64,000 nucleotides of DNA from Dendrobium chrysotoxum (lineage: Eukaryota; Streptophyta; Magnoliopsida; Asparagales; Orchidaceae). The stretch is from positions 30,305,591 to 30,369,590 of the forward strand of contig CM034300.1 in assembly GCA_019925795.1 (NCBI GenBank). Reading direction: 5' to 3'. Positions within the stretch are counted from its first letter, which is position 1; each line of letters starts with the position of its first letter. Shown piece by piece: positions 1-10,845 of this stretch. The notes below the pieces were generated by a model, which saw nothing but the letters and a program-made list of their open reading frames with translations, had not been told where the DNA came from and did not search any database. Made by a program: the position numbers and the translations under genes.

Positions 1-1664
1 TTTGCTTAGATAATAGAGATATTCTTCGAGTCATCCTAAAGAACTAATCTTAGGAGACCCTTCTGAAGGTGTTAGAACTAGGCATGGACTTAGGAAGGAA
101 GTAAACCATTCTACCTTTATATCAATGACTGAACCCACCAACATCAATTAAGCCCTTTCTGATGAATTCTAGATCTTAGCAATGTAAGAAGAACTTAACC
201 AATTTGTGAGAAATGATGTTTTGGAGTTGGTAGAAAGACCAAAGGATCAAAGTGTAGTGCGAACCAAATGGGTCTTTAAGAATAAAATGAATGATTATGG
301 TGTGATGGTTAGGAATAAGGTAAGATTGGTGGCTAAGGGGTACAACCAAATAGAAGGGATTGATTTTGAGGAGACCTTCGCCCCTGTAGCTAGATTGGAA
401 GCCATTAGGGTGCTACTAGCCTTTGCCTGTTATAAGGGATTTAAGCTTTTTCAAATGGATGTCAAGAGTGCTTTTTTAAATGGGGTAATAAAGGAAGATG
501 ACTTTATAGAGCTACCCCCAAGTTTTGAGAGTTCCCAATATCCTAATCATGTTTACAAATTAAAAAAGGCCTTATATGGATTGAAACAGGCACCTAAAGC
601 TTGGTATGAGAGGCTTAGCACATTCCTATTAGAAAGAGAGTTTGTTAAGGGGAGCATAGACACCACCGTTTTTCTGAGGAAAGTAGGGGATGATTTACTC
701 ATTGTCCAGATCTATGTTAATGATATACTTTTTAGATCTTCTGATATAAACCTATGTGACAATTTTTCTAAAATAATGAGTAAGGAGTTTGAGATGAGTA
801 TGATGGGAGAATTGTCCTACTTTTTGGGGTTTAGCATAAGGTAAACAGATGATGAAACTTTTATCAATCAATCAAAGTATATTAAGCACATCTTGAAGAA
901 ATATAAAATGGATAAAGCCAAGCCAATAAACACTCCCATGAGTTATACTGTCCATTTATACAAGGATTCAAATGGAAAATCTATTAATCAGAAGAAGTTT
1001 AGAGGAATATTTAAATCATTGCTTTACTTGACTGCTAGCCGACGTTGATATCATGTTTAGTGTTTGTCTTTATGCTAGGTTTCAAGCTGATCCTAAGGAA
1101 TCCCACCTAACTGCAGTTAAGAGAATCCTCAAATATCTCTTAGGGATCTCAACCTTAGGAATCTGGTATCCCAAGTATAGCACTTCTTTTGAGATTATTG
1201 GATATTTTGATTCTAATTTTGTAGGGTATAAGATGGATAAAAAGAGCACTTTAGGAACATTCCAATTCATAGGACAATCTTTAGTCTCCTGATCAAGTAG
1301 AAAATAAAATTATGTAGCACTTTCCACTACTGAAGCTGAGTACATTGCCTTAGGAAGTTGTGTGGCCTAAGTCCTTTGGTTGAAGCAACAAGTTCTGGAT
1401 TTAGGATTACCTGTTGGCACAATTTCAGTTCTATGTGATAACACTAGTGCCATCTGCATCTCTAAGAATCCTATCCAATATTCAAGAACCAAACACATTG
1501 ACATAAGACATCACTTCATTAGGGACCATGTTACAAAAGGGGACATTGAGCTACACCATCTAGCAACTGAAAATCAACTTACTGGCATCTTTACTAAACC
1601 ACTGGTCTTTGACTCATTCAACATTTTAAGGACCAAATTGGGTGTGATTGACATAAATGCATGA
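1..1664 (+). pseudogene. pol: copia pol, RT and RNase H part (element A)
   Basis: This is the C-terminal part of the copia polyprotein, which copies element RNA into DNA inside virus-like particles. Positions 206-844 read as reverse transcriptase: the TKWVFKNK start block, the LVAKGYNQ and [11 protein letters not shown] blocks, [11 protein letters not shown], and ALYGLKQAP before AWYERL. The catalytic YVDD box is YVND here, which should cripple the enzyme. RNase H follows to 1664 (CDNTSAI, RTKHIDIRHHFIRDHV, then the terminal GVIDINA and stop). In-frame stops occur before 206, at 842 and around 1290-1370. It matches elements F and D closely, so family assignment is secure; only the 3' part is in view. 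Confidence 0.93.
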
Positions 1665-3138
1665 ATCTGATGATTGCTGGTTTCTAAATTTTCTATTTTT
1701 CCTTTTTCGTTTAGTTTTTGGTTTGATTTGATTGTCTGTTTCACTTTAGAATTTTTTTTCCCTACTGATTTCCGTTTGTTTGATTTACTTATTGGATTTC
1801 ATTATTTTTTGCTGATTTTTATTTGCTGATTTTCATTTGTGTATTTTCTTCTTTTATTTATTTACTATTTTTTCTTTTTAGAATTAGATCATTGCTCACT
1901 ACTACTGATAAATTGGATTTCTAACTCAGATTTTTGCCTTATTTTTGTTTGGAAGCCTGTAAGCAGTGATTGACTCCTAGGAAGAAACACTGATGATTGT
2001 TTCTCTTCCTCTAACTTCTTTAATGGTGTATTATTTCTTTTGGATAAAAATCTTCTTCAAAATTAAAAAAGTTGGTTTTTGAAATAAAGATCCATTTTAT
2101 CTTCCTACAGTAATCTAACTCATATAAATAGTATTTTCGAAGCTTTGAATCATTATTATATTTTTTCTTAATAAGGTGATTGCACTTATCATATGTAGTA
2201 TGGTTTTGTTCTGTGAATTCCTCCTTATTATAGAGAGTGAGTTTTGTCTTGTCTTATGTATGGAGGGTAATTTCACAATTGAGAATCTTTAATGATTATG
2301 AAAGGAAGCAAGCTTACAAAAAAAAAAGAAAGAAACAGCACAAAATCAGCCAAAAATGAAAAGATGTGTAATAACGCCAAAAATTAGAAAGATACATAAA
2401 GTGTATAAAAAATTAGAAGATGTGCAAAGTGTGTCAAACAAATTGAAAAAGAGGCACAAAATGAGCCTACAAAGAAATAAGCTTTCTTCTCTTTCAGATC
2501 TTTAAATGTCTTAGAAAAATCCATGCGCCACTTAATATTTTCAAAAACTTGAGATTGAAAATCATGATTTCTAATTCCTTACTTTACAATACTATTTTAT
2601 TAGATATTTTTCTAGAACGAGGCTTGGAATGATCTCTTTTCGAATCTAGTTTCTTTTCTTCTGAACTAGACTTTTGTTTGAAATGAATTTGAACATGTAA
2701 GATGTCCGAGGTGGGAGTTACGAAAATTAATTTTCCAACTTTTTTTTGGATTTTAGCGTCGTTGATTTTCTTCTTATCGGCTTTTGAATTGAAAATTAAT
2801 AAAAATTTTGATTTACTGGAGCAAATCGATTCGAGAAAAAAAAAGGTTTTAAATGTTATTTTCTAGTTTTTTTGCTTTTGCTGATGTTTTGTGTTATTTT
2901 TTGTAATGTTTTCTTTTCTTCTGTGTTTATGTTGTATTTTCCCTTTTTAAGATGTCAAAAGGGGGAGTAGTTTATGTTGTGGGTCATTGTAAATGTTAAG
3001 TTCAGTTCAGTTCAGTACTTTGAATTATCAGTGTTCAAATTATCTGTGTTTTGGATTTGGATCATAATTGTTCACAATGGTTATTTACTGATTTTGAAAT
3101 TACTAACAGATATTTGCCATCATCAAAAAGGGGGAGAT
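1665..3138 (+). other. 3' internal non-coding region of element A, 3' ORF deleted
   Basis: This A/T-rich stretch lies between the pol stop and the 3' LTR. Positions about 2450-2860 match, in opposite orientation, about 7900-8530 of element B and, in the same orientation, 31016-31350 of element E. In those elements a palindrome array, a TATA box and a 3' ORF follow; here they are missing and the sequence passes directly to the purine tracts. I read this as an internal deletion of roughly 1.5 kb near 2860-2900. No convincing coding sequence remains. Confidence 0.7.
2957..3137 (+). other. Duplicated polypurine tracts (element A)
   Basis: Two purine runs flank this segment. One at 2957-2967 (AAAAGGGGGAG, after GATGTC) and one at 3125-3137 (AAAAAGGGGGAGA) that touches the LTR. 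The LTR-adjacent copy is the expected primer site for plus-strand DNA synthesis. The upstream copy, about 170 bp away, recurs at the same relative place in all other elements here. Confidence 0.8.
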
Positions 3139-4147
3139 TATTGTGAATCTGGATTCAAGGACTATAATTTTAATGATAGCAAACCTTTTCATTTCTGTTT
3201 AAGTGTTTTAAATTTCAGGTACACAAGATCAATTACAATTCAAGCCAGCTCAAGATCAAGTCAGTCCATTTGTGTTTTTATGTTCAAGGTAATTTTTTAT
3301 CTTTTTTGAGTCAAGTGTAATGTAATGGATCCACAAGCTAAGTAACCTTGCATACACACACTCAGGGGGAGAGTTTTAGTGACTCAGAGTTTCTGTTCAA
3401 AATTTTATTCAAATCATCCTGAACGATATTCACATTATCCTGGATGATCCATTGAAAATAAAACCCTTAATTAGGGCGACCATGCTAAGTCGGTCTGATT
3501 AAGCAGATCATCATGGATGATACACTCATCGTACAGGACGATATGCTCAAATAAAAAATTCTCAGCCACCAAACTAAGTTAGGCAAGTTTTTATTTTTAG
3601 AGATTTGGTTTAATCACCCCAAACGAAACGTGTATTATCTTGGATGATCCATTATAATTATGTCTAAATTAGTCAGGTGATTAAGGAAAGTAATTAAGAT
3701 TTGAGTGATTCGATCATATCATCTTGGATGACCTGAACAATCCTCTGGATGATATTCTCGAGTTTGAACTAATTATACATGATGATAAAAATATTGTTCG
3801 ATACGATCAAGTCATTTTGTAATCATCCAACATGGTTTGGCTGTACGACCCGAGGAATCTGCTAGATGATTTTAGTCGTTTTGAACTTATCGTACAGGAT
3901 GATATATGTATCATCCTGGACGATTAAGTCATTTTTTTTAGATCGTCCAGGCTTTTCACCGGGACGTCCTAAGCTGTATTCTGGACGATATTCCTGGTTT
4001 GAACTAATCATCACGGAAGATCGCAGAATCTTCCCGGACGATATGAATAAAATTGTCTTCTAATCGTCCAGAAGAACCAGATCATTCAGGCCAAAAGGGG
4101 CTGATTTACACTAATCGTATAGGACGATCTAAGGATCATCCTGGACG
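3139..4147 (+). repeat. 3' LTR of element A, truncated (U3 part)
   Basis: It starts right after the purine tract with TATTGTGAATCTGG, matching the TGTTGCAAATCTGG start of intact family-1 LTRs (TG mutated to TA). It includes the CACACACACTCAGGGGGAGAG block and much of the palindrome array. It stops at 4147, equivalent to about 13125 of the intact solo LTR S1, where the end of a minus-strand LTR begins. Many CpG sites within the palindromes have become TG or CA. Confidence 0.88.
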
Positions 4148-6000
4148 TGAAAGTTCGATAGGGATGTTAAGCCCTGATGAACTAATCCCGAGGCTAACCA
4201 AGAGGGGGGGTGAATTGGTTATTTTAAAAAATTCATGAGCAACAGGCTAGATCTTTTTGATAATTTGTAGCAAAAATAAGTAAACACATAAATAAAAAGA
4301 TCAACCACAGATTTCACCCAAACAGATAATACCAGAAAAGTGAAGTGCAAAAAATAATCAGAAAGAGCACATCAAATTTTATAATGGTTCGGTCAACTTG
4401 ACTTACGTCCACTCCCTAGAGCTCCCCTCTAGGTATTGCACTAACAAAAAAGTGACTCTCCTTCTGCTCCCACCACAAGGCAGAGAAGCTTGTACAAAAC
4501 TCCTTTCCACCAACCCCATGAGATAGAGAACCTAAACTCCTTTCGCTTCCTCCTGAAGCAGGCAGAGAACCCAGACTCATTTTGTTTGCTCCTAAAGCAG
4601 GCAGAGAACCTGAACTCTTTTCACTTCCTCCTGAAGCGGGCAGAGAACCCAGTTCTTCTTTCGAATGATCCTCCCACAAAAAACACCGATAAGATGAGAG
4701 ACGACGGATGGAGAAGATGACTATGATCCTTTCTTGGAGCAACCTTTGTGAATCCCTCATAAACTTTCCCTCATAAGATCCTCTCTCTCCAAAGCTCTCT
4801 CTCTCTCTCTCTCTCAAGGTTTCTCTGAAAAGGAAAGTGGCAAAAGATTTTTCTTGTTGGAAGAAAAAGATCTTTTAAAGGAGGGCTCAAAAATTACCCT
4901 AAATCTCAACTGGTCGTCATATATCATCCAGGATTATCGATGGATCGTCCTGTACGATCAGTTCAAAATCACATGTATCAGCCTGGACGATCTAGTTCCT
5001 CTGGACGATTAGTAGACAAGAGTTGTTCAGATCGTCCCGTACGATTCTGTGATCATCTGGGCTGATTAGTGTAAATTAAGAATTTCATCCAGAAGACTTC
5101 TCTTATCGTCCAGGGGAACTTGTGCTAGACGATCTCAAAATGACTTGACCGTTTAGGATGATATGTCTATCGTCCTGTACAATTAGTTTAAAAAGTACCA
5201 AAATTGTCTGGTTCATAGCTCTGGACGTACAGGTCATAACATGCTAGACGATTTCAAAATGACTTGATCATCCGGGATGATATGGGTATCGTCCCGTATG
5301 ATTAGTTCAAAATCAGGAATATCATCCTGCACACAGCTCTGGACGTACAGGTGATAGGCACTGGACGGTCAAGATTTTTAACACATCATACTGTACGATC
5401 CGGCGATCATCCAAGATGATATGATCGAATCAATCAAACCTAAATTACTTTCCTTAATCACCAAACTAATTTAGGAATGATTGTAATGGATCATCTAGGA
5501 TGATACACGTATCATCCGGGATGATCAGACCAAATCTCTAAAAATAAAAACTTGCCTAACTTGATCTAGCGGCTGAGAATTTTTGATTTTAACCTATCGT
5601 CCTATACAATATTAGGATTATCCAAGACGATCTGCTTACTCAAACTGACTTAACATGATTATCCTAATTAGGGTTTCTATTTTCACTGGATTGTCTAGGA
5701 TGATGTGAATATCGTCCGGGACGATCAGAACAAAAATTGAATAGAAACTCTAATTCACTAAAACTCTCCCCCTGAGTGTGTGCGTGCAAGGTTACTTAGC
5801 TAGGGGATCAGTTACATGGCATTTGACTCAATAAAGATGAAAATAGTATATTAGACCTAAATTTCAAAACAGACTGACTCAATCTTGGACTGTCTTGAAC
5901 TTGTAATTGATCATGCATACCTGAAAGATTAAACAGGCAACCAGAAATAGAAATATATACTATCATCAAAATTGTAACCCTTAAAACCAGGTTCGCAACA
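4148..6000 (-). repeat. 3' LTR of element B (family 1, complete)
   Basis: On the minus strand it begins TGTTGCGAACC at 6000 and ends CGAACTTTCA at 4148, length 1853 bp with TG...CA ends. In minus-strand order it has the CACACA/GGGGGAG block (about 5765-5790), the paired-palindrome array (about 5730-4910), a TATA-like TTTAAAAG near 4875, a CT/GA tract (4795-4816), the hairpin set (4680-4416) and the poly-C tract near the end (4204-4211, seen as G on the plus strand). One palindrome pair has centres 5274 and 5295, 21 bp apart. Confidence 0.93.
4416..4680 (-). other. Leader hairpin array in B's 3' LTR
   Basis: Repeated units contain short inverted repeats. The best is at 4545-4559: on the RNA strand the stem is GCTTC/GAAGC with loop AGGAG. 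Two neighbours are decayed. Near 4417-4436 the terminal hairpin has stem CTAGAG/CTCTAG and loop GGGAG, where S1 has CCGGAG/CTCCGG. Long reading frames here are by-products of these repeats, not genes. Confidence 0.6.
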
Positions 6001-6215
6001 ATCTCCCCCTTTTTGATGATGGCAAACATTGATGCATTAGTTTCAAATAAAATATACAGGAGTACTCAATGCACATATGAAAGAAAAATATCATTTCAAA
6101 TTTCACTAAACACTAAATACAATAAGTAAAATAACTACAAAATAAGAGCAATACAAGAAACAACTAGAATGGTACAAGAAACTATTAGTCACTTAAAACA
6201 CTAACTCCCCCTGTT
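6001..6215 (-). other. Purine tracts and 3' spacer of element B
   Basis: The plus strand shows ATCTCCCCCTTTTTGATG directly after the LTR, which is the minus-strand purine tract AAAAAGGGGGAGAT. A second tract (CTCCCCCTGTTGACATC) lies at about 6203-6222. The spacing of about 200 bp matches the duplicated-tract layout in the other elements. Nothing else is recognisable between them. Confidence 0.75.
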
Positions 6216-7417
6216 GACATCACAAAAAGGAGGAAGAATAAAAAAAATAATATGAACAAAATATCACAACAACACAAAAAGCAAAAAGGAGGCGGATCCT
6301 GATCAGAAGGAGGAGGAGGTGGTGGCTGAAAGTAGCTGTGAATGGTGGCAAAATGGGCTCCAAACCAGGCCATATCCTTGTCGTGCTGTTGTTGCTGCTG
6401 AGCAGCATAATCATTGAAACATTGTAGAACTGCAATATACTGCTGCTCCTGGGTAGCCACTTAAGAATCAAACCGAGCCTCCCACTATTCGAGCCGCTGC
6501 ACCAGATGATCAAAGAGAGATGCAATGTGAAGGGGAACAAGGGCATCAGGTGCAGCAGGAATAGGAACATCTTCATTCGCTTCCTCCTCAACATTCGTTG
6601 CGGCCTCCAGATGAAGTCGGGTGCTGTGGAGGACATGGAAGGAGTTGTTTGTGAAGAAGGAAGGAGGGACATCGGCAGGAACTGGATATTGCAGATTATA
6701 TTTTGTCTCAAGGGCATAAGCAATGAGGTGGCCTAGGGCTAGATTTGGGCGTCTCCTATGGCTCGGATCCCTAATGCTAGTAAGATGTTCGATGTATCGA
6801 AAGAGAAGATCGGTAGCATTGAAATCTCGGTGGGCCATGATATAGTAGGTGGTCATGGAAAGTAAATGTGTAATGTGGATGCGGTCCCCAGCCTTGGGGA
6901 TGATTGAGCAGCGAAGGACATGTTGAATAGTGAGGGTATCCTTAAGGAGGGAGGAACATGCATTGTCGTGGTAGTTAATATTGGTGTTTCGAAGGAAATG
7001 ATTGATGACACTCCAATCAAAATTTGGATCAGTAACGAGGGTGTGGATCTTATCACCAGTGATGGAGAGTTGAAGGATATGGTGAAAATCCTGGGAGGTG
7101 AGTTCTACAGGATGCTGATTAACAAAGGAGTGAAGGGCAGTGTAGTCAGCAGTGATGTGAAGATTTGTGAAAAATACCCTAAGGAGTTCAGAACTAAAAG
7201 GGAAGGCCAAGGTGAGAATGAAGGTCAGAGAGGTATGGGCAAACAGATCCAGGACTTGGTAGGTAAAAGTGCGGGGGTTGATAATCCTTGAGTGAGTGAT
7301 TCCAACATCATGGTAGCGTTCGAAGGTGACCCGATCGACTGTATCAGGGAAGCGGGGATAAACATTTTCTCGGGAGGAGCTTGCACTTTGATGCCTAGAT
7401 CTCTTTCCACCAGCCAT
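6185..7417 (-). pseudogene. Extra 3' ORF (env-position protein) of element B
   Basis: This ORF is separate from gag-pol and lies where Sireviruses carry an 'envelope-like' gene. It begins MAGGKRSR, a basic Ser-rich N-terminus, followed by a ~200-residue domain conserved in all five copies here (PRTFTYQVLDLFAHTSLTF, LLRVFF.NL, then a V/I-L.LS.TGDK segment). It ends with an acidic hinge, a Gln-rich coiled stretch (DYAAQQQQQHD) and poly-proline. I see no signal peptide or clear membrane span in the conserved part, so a true envelope role is doubtful; it resembles the domain annotated in plants as 'putative plant transposon protein' (from memory). Two in-frame stops occur at about 6485 and 6462. 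The normal stop after DPPPF is lost, adding a hydrophobic tail. Function unknown. Confidence 0.75.
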
Positions 7418-7489
7418 TAGAATACCAAGAGAGCAAGGAGTAAAGGAAGAAGTGTGAAGAAATCGAAAGAAAATGTCTGTTTAAGTAAA

Positions 7490-7870
7490 AGTCGGTCGGA
7501 TCGTCCCATACGATCTCAAGATCATCCAGGACGATATGAGTAATAATGACGGCCAAGATGATTGGTCTAAAAGGCGGTCGTATTGTCCAGGATGATCAGA
7601 TATCGTCTAGGATGATTAGACACATGTGATCGTCCTGAGGAGTCCAGGCAAATGATCGTTGATGAAAAGTATCATCCAAGATGATGAGGTGGATCGTTCG
7701 GGATGATATGCAATAAATACATAGGACGGGCCGAATTTGAATCATCCAACTGCTGACATGTGGATTGTCCAGGACGATGAGGTGTATCGTCCAGGACGAT
7801 GGCCAATATTTGGAGCATTCTCAGCCATTTGATCAGGGTCAGGAAAACTGGATCATATCGTCCAGGACGA
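7490..7870 (-). promoter_or_regulatory. Internal paired-palindrome array upstream of B's 3' ORF
   Basis: The stretch holds palindromes of the ATCGTCC-N-GGACGAT type, the same class as B's own LTR. Pair centres are 7507/7528, 7589/7609, 7678/7700 and 7771/7793, spacing 20-22 bp. The nearest palindrome is about 80 bp from the ORF start. The TATA box seen at this place in C, D and E is degenerate here (TACTTAAA-like near 7480-7490). I infer an internal promoter or enhancer for the 3' ORF. Confidence 0.65.
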
Positions 7871-9179
7871 TGTGTCAAAAAATGAAAAAGATGAAGGATA
7901 GAGATGAAAGATCAGAAATCCCTAAAACACACAAAAAAAAGAAAAGAAAAATAGAGTATCTAAAGCATAGCAAAAGAAAGTAAGGACTAAAACAACAATT
8001 TTTTTTTGAATCAATTTGCTCCAGCAAATTAGAATTTTCCCTTGATTTTGAATCCAAAAACCAATAAGAAGACGATCGACAGCTCTGAAATCTAAAAAAG
8101 TTGAAAAGTTAACTTTCGTAACTCCCACCTTCGACATCTTATAGGTGCAAATTCCTTTAAAAAAATCCAATTCAGAAGAAAAGAAATTAGATTCGAAAAG
8201 AGATCCTTTCAAGCCTCATTCTAGAAAAATATCTGATATAATAGTATTACAAAGTAAGGAATTAAAAATTGTGATTTTTTGTCTCAAGCTTTTGAAAATA
8301 TTAAGTGGCGCATGGATTTCTCTAAGACATTTAAAGATCTGAAAGGGAAGAAAGCTTATTTCTTTATGGGCTCATTTTGTTCCTCTTTTTCAATTTATTT
8401 GGCACTTTACGCATCTTTTGATTTTTCATACCCTTTATGTATCTTTCCAATTTGGCGACATTGCGCATCTTTTTAGCTTTGGGCTCATTTTATGCCTCTT
8501 TTCATTTTGGTGCTCTTTGCGCATCTTTTGTAAGCTTGCTTCCTTTCATAATCGTTAAGGAGTCTCAGTTTTGAAATTACCTTCCATACATAGGAGATGA
8601 TAAAACTCACTCTCCACAATAACGAAGAGTAATTCACAAAACAAAAACCATGCATCATATGATAAGTGTAGTCACTTGATTAACAAAAATATAACATCGA
8701 TTTAAAGCTTTGAAAACACTATTCATATGAGGTAGATTACTATAGGAAGATAAAATAGATCTCTATTTCAAAAACCACCTTTTAATTTTGAAAAAGGTTT
8801 TTATCCAAAAAAAATAATTCACCATTAAAGGGAGTTAGAAGAAGAGAAACAATCATCAACGTTTCTTCCCTTTAACAGATTCAGAGGAGCCAATCACTTC
8901 TTACCAGCTTCCAAATAAAAATAAGTCAAAACTCTCAGTCAGAAATTCAGTTTATCAGCAGTAGTGAGCAGTGATCTGATTTTGAAAGGAATAAAATAGT
9001 AAATCAAAAAATAAGTAGGAAATCACATCAAAATAAATACTCAAATCAAACTAACAATAAGACTAAAATGAAATTAGCAGAAAAACAAAAACCAACAGGA
9101 AACAGATAATCAAATCAAACAACTAACTAATAGAAATAGAATGAAGAATAAACTAATCAGAAATTAGTAGTCATCAGAA
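7871..9179 (-). other. Post-pol region of element B
   Basis: This lies between pol (stop at 9180) and the internal array. Positions about 7900-8530 are conserved with A (2450-2860) and E (31016-31350). On the minus strand a 96-residue frame (8212-7922) runs through the conserved part, but A has stops in the matching frame, so coding is unproven. Positions about 8560-9170 are conserved with F (34650-35270) and A (1665-2290) and look non-coding. Confidence 0.5.
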
Positions 9180-10845
9180 TCATGCATTTATGTCAATCAC
9201 ATCCAATCTGATCCTCAAATGCTGAATGAGTCAAAGGCCAGTGGTTTAGTAAATATGTCAGCCAGTTGATTTTCAGTTGCTACATGATGTAGCTCAATGT
9301 CCCCTTTTGTAACATGGTCCCTAATAAAGTGATGCCTTATATTAATATATTTGGTTCTAGAATATTGGATTGGATTCTTAGAAATGTAGATAGCACTAGT
9401 GTTATCACATAGAATAGAAATTGTGCCCACAGGTAATCCTAAATCCAAAACCTGTTGCTTCAACTAAAGTACTTGGGCCACATAACTTCCTAAGGCAATA
9501 TACTCAGCTTCAGCAGTGGAAAGTGCAACTGAGTTTCATTTTCTACTGGACCAGAAGACTAAAGGCTGTCCTATGAATTGGCAAGTTCCAAAAGTACTCT
9601 TTCTATCCACCCTACACCCTGCAAAGTTAGAATCGGAATATCCAATAATCTCGAAAGAGGTGTTGTGCCTAGGGTACCAGATTCCTAGGTTTGGGGTCCC
9701 TAAAAGATATCTAAGAATTATCTTAATAGCAGTCAGGTGGGACTCTTTAGGATTAGCTTGAAACCTAGCACAAAGATAAACACAAATATAATATCAGGTT
9801 GGCTAATAGTTAGGTAAAGCAGTGATCCAATTATTCCTCTATACTTTTTCTGATCAACAGATTTTCTATTTGAATCCTTATCTAACTGAACAGAGGAGCT
9901 CATGGGAGTGTTGATTGGCTTGGCTTTGTCCAATTCATATTTCTTCAAAATGTCCTTAGTGTATTTAGATTGATAGAGAAAAGTTCCATCATCTATTTGC
10001 CTTATGCTAAACCTCAAAAAGTAGGACAATTCTCCCATCATACTCATCTCAAACTCCTGTTTCATTATTTTAGAAAAATCATCACATAAATTTTTATCAG
10101 AGGATCTAAAAAGTATATCATCAACATAGATCGGACAATGAGTAAATCATCCCCTATTCTCTTCAAAAAAGGGGTGGTATCTACACTTTTCTTAACAAAC
10201 TCTCTTTCTAATATCAATGTGCTAAGCATCTCATACCAAGCTCTGGGTGCCTGTTTCAATCCATACAAGGCCTTTTTTAATTTGTAAATATGATTTAGAT
10301 ATTGGGAACTCTCAAAACCTGGGGATTACTCTACATAAACATCCTCTTTTATTACCCCATTTAAAAAGACACTCTTGACATCCATTTGAAATAACTTAAA
10401 TCTTTTATAACAGGCAAAGGCTAGTAGCACTCTAATGGCTTCCAATCTAGCTACAGGGGCAAAGGTCTCTTCAAAATCAATCCCTTCAATTTGATTGTAC
10501 CCCTTAGCCACCAATCTTGTCTTATTTCTAACCACCACACCATAATAATCCATCTTATTCTTAAAGACCCACTTTGTTCCCACTATACTTTGATTCTTAG
10601 GTCTTTCTACTAACTCCCAAACATCGTTCCTTACAAATTGATTCAGTTCCTCTTACATAGAAAAGATCCAAAATTCATCAGAAATGACTTGATTGATGTT
10701 GGTGGGTTTAGTCTTTGAGATAAAGGCAGAGTGATTTACTTCCTTCCTAAGTCCATGCCTAGTCCTAACACCTTCAGAAGGGTCTCCTAAGATCCGTTCT
10801 TTAGGATGACTCGAAGAATATCTCTAATCTCTAGGCAAGATGTTT
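9180..10845 (-). pseudogene. pol: copia pol, RT and RNase H part (element B)
   Basis: On the minus strand this reads TKWVFKNK (about 10575), [22 protein letters not shown] (near 10370), [13 protein letters not shown] (about 10265), then a frame break that destroys the reading of the YVDD box (around 10120), and FEMSMMGELSYFL. RNase H runs 9463-9180 with CDNTSAI and ends VIDINA and stop. Stops and at least two frameshifts make it non-functional. It is the direct continuation of the integrase segment upstream. Confidence 0.92.

Larger units (their letters stand above)
1..4147 (+). mobile_element. Element A: 3' part of a Sirevirus-type copia retrotransposon
   Basis: The window opens inside pol of a plus-strand Ty1/copia element. 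It holds the integrase/RT linker, RT, RNase H (to 1664), a 3' non-coding region, two purine tracts and the first ~1.0 kb of the 3' LTR. The LTR is cut at 4147, where a minus-strand LTR begins, so element B inserted into A. The left end lies outside the window. The 3' ORF found in sister elements is absent. Coding decay (several stops, YVND in place of YVDD) shows an old copy. Confidence 0.9.

Noticed and set aside
2974..3309. 111-residue frame spanning A's purine tract and LTR start
   Set aside because: It crosses the purine tract and LTR boundary, which are non-coding, and has no match in sister elements.
4416..4817. 133-residue minus frame with repeated SLPASGGSE-like segments (also 13362-13661, 29900-30232, 32003-32263, 42665-42895)
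   Set aside because: It is a by-product of the tandem hairpin units and the GA tract of the LTR leader; the frame is not kept between LTR copies.
6185..7417. Calling the 3' ORF a true envelope gene
   Set aside because: No signal peptide, furin-type site or convincing transmembrane span in the conserved part; only its position recalls env.
9516..9761. Plus-strand frame opposite B's RNase H (also 1082-1270, 35441-35677, 57039-57236, 58053-58349)
   Set aside because: Antisense shadows of the pol frame; the recognisable motifs are on the other strand.
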